A stretch of 64,000 nucleotides of DNA from Acidimicrobiia bacterium. Lineage in GTDB: Bacteria; Acidobacteriota; Vicinamibacteria; Vicinamibacterales; SCN-69-37. The notes under the pieces are model-generated. The model saw nothing but the letters and a program-made list of their open reading frames with translations, was not told the DNA's origin and did not search any database. The translations under genes were made by a program, and so were the position numbers. The stretch is taken from contig VFZF01000010.1 in NCBI GenBank assembly GCA_016871335.1, positions 62,001 to 126,000 of the forward strand, in the 5' to 3' direction. This document shows, piece after piece, positions 41,245-50,168 of the stretch. Position 1 is the stretch's first letter, and each line of letters begins with the position of its first letter.

Positions 41245-42756
41245 GTGTTGGGGCAGGAGAAGGCATCACCCGAGTATTCGGGTGTCGCAGCAAAGCCGGA
41301 AACAGTCGATGTCGACATGTTGTTTGTGCCGGTGTTCGAGGGCACGGACGCCCTTGAGGATTTGCCGGGCCTCGACGCGGCCACCGGGGGCGATATCTCG
41401 CGTGCGCGGGAATCGTCGGAGTTCCGCGCCCGGCTGTATGAGTTGTTCATCGCCCGGGTGACCGGGGGGCCGTATCGCGCCGTGCGTGTGGCGCTGGTCG
41501 GCGCGGGACCCCGCGAGGATGCCGACGCCGAACGTCTGCGCCGCATCGCGGCGGCCTGCAGTTACACCGCGCGCATCCGATCCATGCGGTCCGCGGCCTT
41601 TGTCGTGCGGGTCGGGCTGGATCCGGTGCGTGGCGCCGAAATCGGCGCGGACGGAATGACCGCGGCGGAGTTCGACACCGGAACCTACAAGTCGGATCGC
41701 GACGCCGGCGAGTTTCCCGAACGTATTGTCATCGTCTCGCCGGCTGCCGATCCGGCAGCGCTGGCCGAGGCCGTATTCCGGGGGCAGACGCTCGGGGCCT
41801 CGTCCAATGTGACACGCGCGCTGGCGAATGAGCCGTCGAACGTGTTGACGCCGCGGGTGTTTGCGGAGCGTGTGGCGGCCGTTGCCACTGATGTCGGACT
41901 CCAGGTCGAGGTGCTCGACGAGCAGCAGATTCGCGATCTGAAGATGGGGCTGCTCCTGGGGGTGGCGCAGGGCAGTGCGGAGCCGCCGCGGTTGGTGGTG
42001 ATCCGGCACGATCCGCCGGGCGCTCCTGAAACGCCGGTGCTCGGCTTCATCGGGAAAGGCATCACCTTCGATACCGGCGGCGTGTCCATCAAGCCGGCCG
42101 ACGGCATGGAGCGGATGAAGTACGACATGTCCGGCGGCGCCGCCGTCGCCGGAGCCATGCGCGCGTTGGCGTTGCTGAAGGCCCCGCGCCGGATCATTGG
42201 GGTCATCCCGATGGCGGAGAACATGGTTGGCGGCAAGGCGGTGCGTCCCGGCGACGTGTTGACCGCCGCCAGTGGCACGACCGTCGAGATCATCAACACC
42301 GACGCCGAAGGCCGGCTGATCCTCGGTGACGCGATTTGGTATGCCCAGGAACTCGGTGCCACGCATCTCGTGGACATTGCCACGCTGACCGGCGCCTGTA
42401 TGGTGGCGTTGGGACGCACGTCATCGGGGCTCTTCGGTACGCCTGACGCGTGGGTGGGGACGGTGCAGAATGCCGGCACCGTCGCTGGCGATCGCCTCTG
42501 GCATCTGCCGCTGCACGAGGAGTATCGCGAGCTGCTCAAGAGCGAGATTGCCGACATGCTCAACTCCGCCGGCCGCTGGGCCGGTGCCAGCACTGCCGCG
42601 ATGTTTTTGCGCGAGTTCGTCAAGGACCGGCCCTGGGCGCACCTCGACATCGCCGGCACCGCCTGGGCCGAAGAATGTCGCGCCTATCAAGCCAAAGGCG
42701 CCACCGGTGTGGCCGTGCGGACGTTGATCGAGTTGGGGCTGAGAACGGAAATCTAG
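41245..42756 (+). CDS. pepA: Leucyl aminopeptidase, M17 family
   Basis: Cytosolic hexameric zinc/manganese aminopeptidase. 503 residues. The N-terminal macro-like domain covers about 1-170. The catalytic domain has GKGITFDTGGVSIKP, MKYDMSGGAAVAGAM, and the family signature NTDAEGRLILGDA (metal-binding Asp and Glu) near 353. GTG start at 41245 with AAAGGGG upstream. Its stop overlaps the end of the convergent small membrane protein gene. Confidence 0.95.
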   Translation: MLGQEKASPEYSGVAAKPETVDVDMLFVPVFEGTDALEDLPGLDAATGGDISRARESSEFRARLYELFIARVTGGPYRAVRVALVGAGPREDADAERLRRIAAACSYTARIRSMRSAAFVVRVGLDPVRGAEIGADGMTAAEFDTGTYKSDRDAGEFPERIVIVSPAADPAALAEAVFRGQTLGASSNVTRALANEPSNVLTPRVFAERVAAVATDVGLQVEVLDEQQIRDLKMGLLLGVAQGSAEPPRLVVIRHDPPGAPETPVLGFIGKGITFDTGGVSIKPADGMERMKYDMSGGAAVAGAMRALALLKAPRRIIGVIPMAENMVGGKAVRPGDVLTAASGTTVEIINTDAEGRLILGDAIWYAQELGATHLVDIATLTGACMVALGRTSSGLFGTPDAWVGTVQNAGTVAGDRLWHLPLHEEYRELLKSEIADMLNSAGRWAGASTAAMFLREFVKDRPWAHLDIAGTAWAEECRAYQAKGATGVAVRTLIELGLRTEI

Positions 42757-42965
42757 CGCTGAATGGACGGCATGTGGTCGTCGTCAGGACGCCTGCGCCG
42801 CTTCCAGCGAATCAGCAGCCAGCCCGCGATGGCACCCAATGGCAGGGCGATAAGCCCGAGCACACCGGCCAGACTCAGTGACCCCACCAGCACGTCGACG
42901 ACCGTGATTTCCTCGGTCGCCGGCCGGATGATTTCGACGATGAACGGGTCCGGTTGGAAGGCCAC
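42753..42965 (-). CDS. Small single-pass membrane protein
   Basis: 70 residues from the GTG at 42965. Residues about 26-50 form one hydrophobic helix (SLAGVLGLIALPLGAIAGWLL), followed by a strongly basic stretch (RWKRRRRP), so the C-terminus should be cytoplasmic. A longer frame from 43010 would overlap the divergent DUF2007 gene, while TATAGT lies 7 nt before the GTG, which favours the short form. No family recognised. Confidence 0.55.
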   Translation of the reverse strand: MAFQPDPFIVEIIRPATEEITVVDVLVGSLSLAGVLGLIALPLGAIAGWLLIRWKRRRRPDDDHMPSIQR

Positions 42966-42972
42966 ACACTCA

Positions 42973-42979
42973 CTATAAT
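42973..42979. promoter_or_regulatory. Bidirectional -10 element (ACTATAAT)
   Basis: TATAAT (42974-42979, plus strand) and TATAGT (42973-42978, minus strand) overlap on opposite strands. They lie 9 nt before the DUF2007 GTG and 7 nt before the small membrane protein GTG. Confidence 0.5.
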
Positions 42980-42988
42980 CCGGGAATC

Positions 42989-43303
42989 GTGACCAGAGTG
43001 TTTGTCGCACAGCATCCAGCCGAGGCGCACCTGCTCAAGGGCGTGCTCGACAGCGCCGGGATCGAGAGCGAGATTCGGCACGAGGCCCTGTTTGGCGCCA
43101 GCGGCGGTGTGCCGGTCAATGAAGCGCGGCCCGAGATTTGGGTCGTCGATGATGAACGCGCGGCAGAGGCGGCGGCGTTGTTGCGTCAGCAACTGCCGAC
43201 CGGACTTGAGGCCGGACGTCCCTGGCGTTGCGCGTCATGTGGTGAAACCGTCGAAGCCCAGTTCACCGCGTGCTGGAAATGTGGCGCCGACGCGCCCCTG
43301 TAG
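42989..43303 (+). CDS. DUF2007-type protein with C-terminal zinc ribbon
   Basis: 104 residues. The N-terminal half (VFVAQHPAEAHLLKGVLDSAGIESEIRHE, then PEIWVVDDERAAEAAALL) matches the DUF2007 'putative signal transducing' fold. The C-terminal half is a four-Cys zinc ribbon, CASCG to CWKCG (about residues 82-99). GTG start with TATAAT 9 nt upstream. The TAG stop is part of a REP-like palindrome (copy 2). Biochemical role unknown. Confidence 0.8.
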   Translation: MTRVFVAQHPAEAHLLKGVLDSAGIESEIRHEALFGASGGVPVNEARPEIWVVDDERAAEAAALLRQQLPTGLEAGRPWRCASCGETVEAQFTACWKCGADAPL

Positions 43304-43326
43304 GGCGCACTGAACTGTAGTGCGCC
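43300..43326 (-). repeat. REP-like palindrome, copy 2 (inverted)
   Basis: On the minus strand: GGCGCACT, loop ACAGTTC, AGTGCGCC, CTAC. The plus-strand GTAG provides the stop codon of the DUF2007 gene. Confidence 0.75.
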
Positions 43327-43331
43327 CTGGT

Positions 43332-43358
43332 GGCACGCTCAAGTTCAGCGTGCCCTAC
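43332..43358 (+). repeat. REP-like palindrome, copy 3
   Basis: GGCACGCT, loop CAAGTTC, AGCGTGCC, CTAC. Arms differ from copies 1 and 2, but both arms change together. Confidence 0.8.
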
Positions 43359-43360
43359 AT

Positions 43361-43373
43361 CAGCGCGCCCTAC
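43361..43373 (+). repeat. REP-like palindrome, partial copy 4
   Basis: Right half only: CAGCGCGCCCTAC. Its CTA supplies the TAG stop codon of amiC on the minus strand (43370-43372). Confidence 0.65.
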
Positions 43374-45049
43374 TTGGCCACGGTCACGGTCGAGATCTTC
43401 TTGAGGGACGCCTGGTACTTCAGGACGGCGTCGGCGAGCGACTGCGCGATGCGCTGTTTGTAGGTCTCGTTCTTCAGCAGGGTCGCCTCGGGCCTGTTGG
43501 TGAGAAACGAAATCTCGGCGAGCACGCTCGGCATCTGGGCACCAATCAACACCACAAACGGCGCCTGTTTCACGCCGCGGTCCAGCACAGCCTTGTTCTG
43601 CGCGCGGAGGCCGCGCACCATGCTGGTCTGGACGATGTGCGCGAACTCCCGGGACTCCCTCACCTTGGTGTTGAGCGTGATCTGCTGGACCAGCTGAGGC
43701 AGGTTGCCCATGGACTTGCCACTGGTCGCGTTTTCACGGGCGGCAACGGCTTCCGCCTCGGGGTTGGTGGCAAAGTTCAGGAAATAGGTCTCCACGCCAC
43801 GGGCGGTGGTCCTGGCCGCTTCGTTGGCGTGAATCGAAAGGAAGAGATCGGCCCCCTCCCGGTTGGCGATGGCCGTCCGCTCCTCGAGCGGGATGTAGAC
43901 GTCGGTGCGGCGCGTCAGCACCACCTCCACACCGGCCTGCTTCTTGAGCAAGGCCTCTACGCGCAGCGCAATGTCGAGCACGAGATTCGCTTCCAGGAGA
44001 CCATTGGCCCGAGCGCCGGGGTCGTGGCCGCCGTGGCCAGGATCGATCACGACGCGGGTGACCCCGAGGCCGAGCTGACGGGCGAGCGTGTAATCGCCGC
44101 TGGCCGTGGTCGAGGCCGGAGCGGGCGCGACGGGGGAGGGCGCAGGCGACATGGCGGCCGCAGGTGGCGGAGTCACCACCGGGGTCGGGCCGATCGACGG
44201 CGCGCCTGCCGGTGGTGCGGGAGGCGGCGGAGGCACCGTCTCGCTCTCGATGTCGATCACCAGCCGGTGCGGGTGATACAGGTGGAACACGCTGTGCGTC
44301 GGCGTCCCCGCCAATTCGAGGACAACGCGTGCGGTCTGGCCGTCCTGACGTCCAAGGCGGATGCCGCGCACGCGTGAGCCGGTGAGGCTCTCCGCGGCGG
44401 TCTGCACGGGGGCCGCAAAGTCCACGAGTCGCAGATCAAAAAAGACTCGATCGGGATCCGCAATCCGCTCGCTTGAGAACACCACTTCCCGGTCCAGCTC
44501 GATCACCACCCGGTCCCCCTTGGGCAGCGGCACGACGGACACCTTGCGCATCGTGGCGACGGAAGTTGGTGGTGGGGGTGGTGGGGGTGGTGTAGGCGCA
44601 GTCCGCCGTAGCTCCGCAGGAGCGGAGGCGGATGGTGTGGATGGTGTAGGTGATGCAGGCGCGGCTGTCGCTGGGCGCGGCGTGGCCTTCAAGGCCGTCA
44701 ACTGTGCCGGCACCTGCTTGGCGAGGGCGCTGCCCGGGTATTCGCGTCTGAGCCAGCCGTAGAGTCGCTCCGCCGTCTTGCGGTCGGCGTCCTGCTGGTG
44801 CCGCTCCCACGCGAACTTCGCGAGGGCCCCGCCGTTCCAGAGCGCGTTGTCACAATACCCGCTGCGCGGATGCCGGAGCACGACTTGCTCGTAGGCGGCG
44901 ACCGCCGCGCGCAGATTGGCGACCGTCGGATTCTTCCTGGCCGCGGCCTCACGGGTGGTGGCCCTTTCGTACAGCACGGCTGCTGTCTGGGCGTCCGCCG
45001 CAGTGGGCCACAACGTCAGCGCGAGCACCAGGCCGATCACTGTGTGCAT
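43370..45049 (-). CDS. amiC: N-acetylmuramoyl-L-alanine amidase with AMIN domain
   Basis: Periplasmic amidase that splits septal peptidoglycan. 559 residues: signal peptide (about 1-20, ending TAADA), a TPR-like helical region (20-115), a Pro-rich linker, an AMIN domain (about 165-270, RVVIELDREVVFSSERI and VFFDLRLVDF), a second Pro-rich linker, and Amidase_3 (about 330-545). Zinc ligands are in DPGHGGHDPGA, the ANLVLDIALRVEALL Glu and SIHANEA; the catalytic Glu is in VLAEISFLTN. Downstream of ftsK by 2 bp, so cell division and cell separation are co-expressed. Confidence 0.92.
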   Translation of the reverse strand: MHTVIGLVLALTLWPTAADAQTAAVLYERATTREAAARKNPTVANLRAAVAAYEQVVLRHPRSGYCDNALWNGGALAKFAWERHQQDADRKTAERLYGWLRREYPGSALAKQVPAQLTALKATPRPATAAPASPTPSTPSASAPAELRRTAPTPPPPPPPPTSVATMRKVSVVPLPKGDRVVIELDREVVFSSERIADPDRVFFDLRLVDFAAPVQTAAESLTGSRVRGIRLGRQDGQTARVVLELAGTPTHSVFHLYHPHRLVIDIESETVPPPPPAPPAGAPSIGPTPVVTPPPAAAMSPAPSPVAPAPASTTASGDYTLARQLGLGVTRVVIDPGHGGHDPGARANGLLEANLVLDIALRVEALLKKQAGVEVVLTRRTDVYIPLEERTAIANREGADLFLSIHANEAARTTARGVETYFLNFATNPEAEAVAARENATSGKSMGNLPQLVQQITLNTKVRESREFAHIVQTSMVRGLRAQNKAVLDRGVKQAPFVVLIGAQMPSVLAEISFLTNRPEATLLKNETYKQRIAQSLADAVLKYQASLKKISTVTVAK

Positions 45050-45051
45050 GG

Positions 45052-47418
45052 TTACCTCAGTTGCTCGTCAACTTCTTCGAAGTACCCGGCATCCACCAGG
45101 ACTTCCCGTTTGCCGTTGGTGGCGGCTGACACGACGCCATCCATTTCCATCATGTCGATGAGACGCGCGGCGCGGCTGAAGCCGATGCGCAGACGCCGCT
45201 GCAGGTACGAAATGGACGCCTGTCCGCTCGACACCACGATCCGGGCGGCTTCGTCATACAGGTCGTCCTTCTCGAATTCGATCTTGTCCGCCGTCTTTTC
45301 CTCAGCGGTGATCGACGCGTCGTACACCGGCTTGCCCTGCTTCCGTAGAAAGCTGCACAGCCGCGCGGTTTCCTGCTCAGAGATGTACGGCCCGTGAATA
45401 CGGACAAAGCGCGACGAGGCGGGCGGCAGATACAACATGTCGCCTTTGCCGAGCAGCTGTTCCGCGCCGTTGCCGTCGAGAATGGTGCGCGAGTCGATCT
45501 TCGACGCCACGCGGAACGCGATACGGGCCGGCAGGTTCGCCTTGATCAACCCGGTGATGACGTCCACCGACGGCCGCTGTGTCGCCAGAATCAGGTGGAT
45601 GCCGACCGCGCGCGCCATTTGCGCGAGGCGGGCGATCGATTCCTCCACTTCCTTGCTGGCCACCATCATCAGGTCGGCCAACTCGTCGATGATGACCACG
45701 ATGAAGGGCAGGGTCTTGAGAGGCTCGCCGACTTCGGCCTCGGCGGCCTCTTTCTGGGATTCCTTCAACTCCGCGAGCATCGCCTTGACGTTGCGGTTGT
45801 ACTGCTCGATGTTGCGCACGCCCTGCTTGGCGAGAATCTTGTAGCGATCCTCCATCTCACGCACGGCCCAACGCAGGGCATTGGCGGCCTGCTTGGGATC
45901 CACCACCACCGGCGTCATCAGGTGGGGGATGTCTTCATACATGCCGAGCTCAAGGCGCTTGGGGTCAATCATGATGAAGCGCACTTCCTCCGGGGTCGCA
46001 CGGAAGAGCACGCTCGTCAACATGGCGTTGACGCTCACGGACTTGCCGGCGCCCGTCGATCCGGCGATGAGCAGGTGCGGCATCGTCGCCAGGTCCGACA
46101 CCATCGGTTCGCCGTTGATCGTCTTGCCAAGCGCCATCGTGAGACGCGACGCGGAACGGGTGTAGGTGTCCGACTCGAGCAACTCACGCAGGGAGATACC
46201 CTCGCGCGTGGCATTCGGAATCTGAATGCCGACGGTGGACTTGCCGGGGATGCGATCGATGAGGATCGATTCAGCGCGCATCGCGAGACACAGGTCTTCG
46301 GCCAGGCTGGTGATACGGCTGTATTTCACACCGGCATCGGGTTTGAACTCGTACGTCGTGACGACAGGGCCGGGGTGAATCTGGACGACCGAGCCTTCGA
46401 CGGAGAACTCGCGGCACTTCTCCTCGAGGAGTTTCGCGGCCTCCATGAGTTCGCGTTCGTCGATCTTGTGCGCCTCTTTGGCCGCATCAAGCAACGAGAG
46501 CGGGGGCATCACGTAGTCGCCTTTGCGGCGCTCGACGGGGGCCTTGGGCACATCGCGTTCACCGAGAGGGAGACTCGGGGTCACCGGCGTCGGAGACGAC
46601 CGACGAATGGCCGGTGGCCGCGCGGCGAGGCCACGCGCAGCCGGTGTCGGCGTCAACACCTCGTCATCATCCTCTTCGTCAGCGGAGGGGCGCAGGGACT
46701 GCCGGGCCGCCTTGAGGGACGCGGCGGCGCCGGCCGCCTTGGTCGCGATCTCGGGGGCCTTGTCATGGCCGGCCTTCTGGACGTGTTTGTTGACGATCTG
46801 CTGGCGCTCCTTCTCGCGGCGTCGTTCCTCGCGCCAGGTCCGGAGTCGCGCGAAAATGCCGGTCGACTGCTCGCGTACGGCAGACGCGGCCACGGTCGTG
46901 GCGCGGCCGAAGGAGAACTGGGTCGCGAGCACCACCGAGAGCGCCACAAGCGTCAGCAGGAGGATCGTGGCGCCGGTCCGATTGAGATAGGTGCTGAGTC
47001 CGGTCGCCACCACTTCACCGATCACGCCTCCCGCCTTGAACGGGCGGCCGGCATCGTCAAACACACTGAAGGCCAGTGAGAGCAGCGCCGCCGAGCAGAA
47101 GAAGAACAGCCCCGCCCCCACCAGCTTCGTGTAGGCCGCATCGAGGGCGCGGCACCAGAATGAATGCCAGCCGATGACGGCGAGCACGACCGGGATGAAG
47201 TAGGCGGAGTAGCCCAGCACCTGGAAGGACGCTTCGGCCATGAACGCACCCACGCGCCCGGCGAAGTTCGCCACATCGGGCGCGGTGACGTTGTTGAAGA
47301 ACCACACCGGGTCGGTAGGGGTGTAACTCACCAGGGCGCCAAGCCAGATCAACGTCACCGCAAACAGGGCGACGCCGGTGAATTCACTCAGACGACGGGA
47401 CAGGGCCGATTCAGACAC
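45052..47418 (-). CDS. ftsK: DNA translocase FtsK
   Basis: Septum-anchored DNA pump that clears chromosomes at division. 788 residues. The N-terminal domain (about 1-175) has four hydrophobic helices. A charged linker follows, much shorter than in E. coli. The motor has Walker A GSTGAGKSVSVNAM and Walker B FIVVIIDELADLMM. The C-terminal gamma winged helix (about 720-788, RIVVSSGQASISYLQRRLRIGFSRAARLIDMME) reads KOPS-type sequences. Lies 13 bp after rnj and 2 bp before amiC. Confidence 0.95.
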   Translation of the reverse strand: MSESALSRRLSEFTGVALFAVTLIWLGALVSYTPTDPVWFFNNVTAPDVANFAGRVGAFMAEASFQVLGYSAYFIPVVLAVIGWHSFWCRALDAAYTKLVGAGLFFFCSAALLSLAFSVFDDAGRPFKAGGVIGEVVATGLSTYLNRTGATILLLTLVALSVVLATQFSFGRATTVAASAVREQSTGIFARLRTWREERRREKERQQIVNKHVQKAGHDKAPEIATKAAGAAASLKAARQSLRPSADEEDDDEVLTPTPAARGLAARPPAIRRSSPTPVTPSLPLGERDVPKAPVERRKGDYVMPPLSLLDAAKEAHKIDERELMEAAKLLEEKCREFSVEGSVVQIHPGPVVTTYEFKPDAGVKYSRITSLAEDLCLAMRAESILIDRIPGKSTVGIQIPNATREGISLRELLESDTYTRSASRLTMALGKTINGEPMVSDLATMPHLLIAGSTGAGKSVSVNAMLTSVLFRATPEEVRFIMIDPKRLELGMYEDIPHLMTPVVVDPKQAANALRWAVREMEDRYKILAKQGVRNIEQYNRNVKAMLAELKESQKEAAEAEVGEPLKTLPFIVVIIDELADLMMVASKEVEESIARLAQMARAVGIHLILATQRPSVDVITGLIKANLPARIAFRVASKIDSRTILDGNGAEQLLGKGDMLYLPPASSRFVRIHGPYISEQETARLCSFLRKQGKPVYDASITAEEKTADKIEFEKDDLYDEAARIVVSSGQASISYLQRRLRIGFSRAARLIDMMEMDGVVSAATNGKREVLVDAGYFEEVDEQLR

Positions 47419-47431
47419 GCGGCGTTTCTCC

Positions 47432-49114
47432 TCACACTTCCAACACGATGGGCAGGATTAGGGGCCGTCGCCCCGCCCGCTTCTTGAACAGTCGCTGGAC
47501 CTCGACCTTGACGCGCGCCTGCATCAGGCCGGGGTCCGTGCGTTCTTCCCGTGGCGCGCCATTCAGCGCCGCCTCCAGCAACCCTGGTGCGTCGCGCAGC
47601 ATCTGCTCCTGCTTCGCATCCATCGCGAGACCGCGGGCGATCACTTCCGGCGCGCGTTCGAGCACGCCGGTCTGTCCGTTGAGCGCCACGACAACCACCA
47701 CAAGGCCGTCAATCCCGAGGTGCCGGCGGTCCCGCAGGATTTCGTCGGCGATTTCCCCGGTGCGTGTCCCGTCGATCAGAATCCGCCCGGTCTGCACCCG
47801 ATCCACGATCCGGGCCCCCGTCTCGTCCAGCCGCAGCACGTCGCCGTCCCCCATGGACACGACGGTCGTGCCTGGGCAGGCGGCCTTGGCCAGCCGGGCG
47901 TGCTGAGCCAGCTGGCGGTACTCACCATGTATCGGCACGAAAAATCTGGGCTGCACCAGCGACAGGACGAGTTTCAGCTCCTCGGCCGAGGCGTGGCCGG
48001 AGACGTGAATGTGCTTCATGTCGTCCGTGACGATGTCGGCCCCCCGGCGGGCCAGGTGGTTCATGACCCGTCCGATGGCCTTTTCGTTGCCCGGAATCGC
48101 CCGCGCCGAAAACACCACCGTGTCGTCGTCGTTCACCTTCACATACCGGTGGTCGTCGATGGCAATGCGCGACAGGGCGGCCATGGCTTCGCCCTGGGAG
48201 CCCGTGCAGAGGCAGAGCACGTCCTGGCTGGGGAAGTCGCGCACGTCGCTGTCGGCGATGATCAGGCCGTTGGGCACCTTGAGGGCGCCCAGGCGCATGG
48301 CCGTTTCCGAGTTGCGCATCATGCCGCGCCCGACAAACGCGACTTTGCGATCGTATTGCTCCGCGAGGTCCACCAGGATCTGCATGCGGAAAATGCTCGT
48401 GGAGAATGCCGCGACGATGAGTTTGCCCGGGGCCGACGAGAAGATCTCCTCGAAGCCGGGAATGACATCCACGTCGGCGCCGGTGGTGCCGGGCTGATCC
48501 GCGTTCGTGCTGTCGGAGAACAACGCCAGCACGCCCTGTGCGCCGAGTTGCGCCAGACGATGCAGGTCGAAGCGTTCGCCGTCGAGGGGCGTCTGGTCGA
48601 TCTTGAAGTCGCCCGTGTGGATGATGACGCCCTGCGGGGTGTGAATCGCCAGCGCCACGGCATCGGGGATGCTGTGTGTGACCCGCAGGAACTCCACCGA
48701 CAACGTGCCGATGGTCACGGTTTGTTTCGGCGCGACGGTGATGAGGCGTCCCTCGGTGTCCGTCCCGTGTTCATCAAACTTCGGCTGGAGCAGTGCGTGC
48801 GTGAATGCCGTCGCATACACGGGGCCGTTGACGTGCTTCAGGATGTGGGGCACGGCCCCGATGTGATCTTCGTGCCCATGTGTGAGGATGAGGGCCGCGA
48901 TGCGGCCGGCGTACGTGTCCAGTGCCGACACATCCGGGATGACAAGGTCCACCCCGAAGAGTTCAGGCTCAGGGAACATGACACCGGCATCCACCAGCAC
49001 GGCGGTGTCGCCGCAGGCGATGAGCATCATGTTCATACCGAACTCACCGAGGCCCCCGATGGGGATGACCTCGACGGCCGGTGCACCGACAGTCGTACTC
49101 TGTGCCGTCAACAT
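47432..49114 (-). CDS. rnj: Ribonuclease J
   Basis: Metallo-beta-lactamase/beta-CASP nuclease that turns over and matures RNA with endo- and 5' exonuclease activity. 560 residues. Zinc motif THGHEDHIGA (about residues 79-88), HTGDFKID, FSDSTNAD, the beta-CASP part with SQGEAMAALSRIA and HIHVSGHASAEELKLVL, and PIHGEYRQL. A C-terminal domain follows. The rnj gene is downstream of rsmA with a 161-bp gap that contains no recognisable gene and a possible extended -10. Confidence 0.95.
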   Translation of the reverse strand: MLTAQSTTVGAPAVEVIPIGGLGEFGMNMMLIACGDTAVLVDAGVMFPEPELFGVDLVIPDVSALDTYAGRIAALILTHGHEDHIGAVPHILKHVNGPVYATAFTHALLQPKFDEHGTDTEGRLITVAPKQTVTIGTLSVEFLRVTHSIPDAVALAIHTPQGVIIHTGDFKIDQTPLDGERFDLHRLAQLGAQGVLALFSDSTNADQPGTTGADVDVIPGFEEIFSSAPGKLIVAAFSTSIFRMQILVDLAEQYDRKVAFVGRGMMRNSETAMRLGALKVPNGLIIADSDVRDFPSQDVLCLCTGSQGEAMAALSRIAIDDHRYVKVNDDDTVVFSARAIPGNEKAIGRVMNHLARRGADIVTDDMKHIHVSGHASAEELKLVLSLVQPRFFVPIHGEYRQLAQHARLAKAACPGTTVVSMGDGDVLRLDETGARIVDRVQTGRILIDGTRTGEIADEILRDRRHLGIDGLVVVVVALNGQTGVLERAPEVIARGLAMDAKQEQMLRDAPGLLEAALNGAPREERTDPGLMQARVKVEVQRLFKKRAGRRPLILPIVLEV

Positions 49115-49274
49115 CGACAGCGACCTTCACACTCTCGTTCGAACACCAGCCACGTCGAGCGGGCGCTCAACGATGGGCAGGACCTCGGCGCAAGGCGCGC
49201 CGTCACGCGGTCGACGTGTCCGACCTGTGGGTCGCTGGGACAACCCGTGAAAACAGGCGGGAAAACTGCTGCGG

Positions 49275-49283
49275 ACTATAACA
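49275..49283 (-). promoter_or_regulatory. Possible extended -10 promoter (TGTTATAGT) upstream of rnj
   Basis: TGT-TATAGT on the minus strand, at the very end of rsmA. It would give rnj a leader of about 155 nt, unlike the short leaders elsewhere. This could leave room for autoregulation, but the folding is not obvious. Confidence 0.35.
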
Positions 49284-50145
49284 CAGGGGCCTTCAGTCGC
49301 GCGAAGAACTCAGTGAGTCGCGCGAAGTCCTCGAGCGTCAACGTCTCGGGCCGGCGTTTGCCGTCGATGCCCGCCAGCGCCAGCACGGCAGGGGCCGTCG
49401 GTTCGAGGGGCTTCAGCGCGTTCGCCAGGGTCTTCCGGCGCTGCGAGAACGCGCCTTTGACCAGCCGTTCGAACAACGCGTCGTCGACAATGCGCACCGG
49501 ACTGCGGCGGAAGGTCATGCGAATCACGCTGGAGCGCACCTTGGGTGGCGGCGCGAACGCCGTGGGCGGCACGTCGAGCCGGCGATCGATATCGGCGTGG
49601 ATCTGCGCAAAGATGCTGAGCACGCCGTAGTCCTTCCTGCCGGGTGTGGCGACCAGCCGGCCGGCCACCTCACGCTGCACCATCAGCGTGGCGTCGGTGA
49701 GGGTGCCGTGCGCGCGTGCCAGCTCAATGAGCCGGAACAGAATCGGCGAGGACAAGTTGTAGGGGAGGTTGCCCACCACGCGGAACCGGCGCGGCACATC
49801 GGTCGGGGAGCCAGGGGGGCGGTTCGGCTGCAGCGCGGTCAGAAACGGCATGACATCCGTCTTGAGAAAGTCCGCCGTGATCAGACTGACGTTTGCGGGT
49901 ACCTGCGTGGCCAACTCGCGCGCGAGGTCACGGTCGATCTCGACGGCGAGGATCGGTGCGCCTGTCTCGGCCAGGGGAAGGGTAATCGCCCCGGCACCAG
50001 GGCCGATCTCCAGCAGCACATCCTGCGGCTGGACATCGATGGTCTTGACGACCTTCTGTGCCCACGACGGCGCCAGAAAGTGCTGACCAAAACGCTTGCG
50101 GGGCCGATGACCGACAGGGCGACGGGCGCGGGTGGGCGAACTCAC
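49276..50145 (-). CDS. rsmA: 16S rRNA (adenine(1518)/(1519)-N(6))-dimethyltransferase
   Basis: Dimethylates two adjacent adenines near the 3' end of 16S rRNA. 289 residues. RKRFGQHFL at the start, SAM loop LEIGPGAGAITLPLA, acidic VEIDRDL, and catalytic VVGNLPYNLSSPI. The C-terminal helical domain holds RRKTLANAL. GTG 50145 is chosen: TACACT lies exactly 6 nt upstream and the two preceding codons would cut into that box. Divergent from the GNAT gene with only 23 bp between starts. Confidence 0.94.
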   Translation of the reverse strand: MSSPTRARRPVGHRPRKRFGQHFLAPSWAQKVVKTIDVQPQDVLLEIGPGAGAITLPLAETGAPILAVEIDRDLARELATQVPANVSLITADFLKTDVMPFLTALQPNRPPGSPTDVPRRFRVVGNLPYNLSSPILFRLIELARAHGTLTDATLMVQREVAGRLVATPGRKDYGVLSIFAQIHADIDRRLDVPPTAFAPPPKVRSSVIRMTFRRSPVRIVDDALFERLVKGAFSQRRKTLANALKPLEPTAPAVLALAGIDGKRRPETLTLEDFARLTEFFARLKAPVL

Positions 50146-50151
50146 CACTGA

Positions 50152-50161
50152 AGTGTACTCT
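50152..50161. promoter_or_regulatory. Bidirectional -10 element (AGTGTACTCT)
   Basis: TACTCT on the plus strand (50156-50161) and TACACT on the minus strand (50152-50157) share a central GTAC. They lie 7 nt before the GNAT ATG and 6 nt before the rsmA GTG. Confidence 0.45.
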
Positions 50162-50168
50162 GGAGCGC

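Noticed and set aside
44560-44650. GGTGGGGGT-like repeats in amiC considered as another short tandem repeat tract
   Set aside because: They encode a proline run in a linker and can be explained by protein-level selection; the period is 9 bp and does not match the 7/8-bp tracts.
45394-47079. A 561-codon open frame opposite ftsK
   Set aside because: No domain and typical shadow-frame composition; ftsK on the minus strand is complete.
50058-50168. Longer N-terminus for the GNAT protein
   Set aside because: It would overlap rsmA by about 90 bp; the ATG at 50169 has GGAG and a -10 box at the proper distance.
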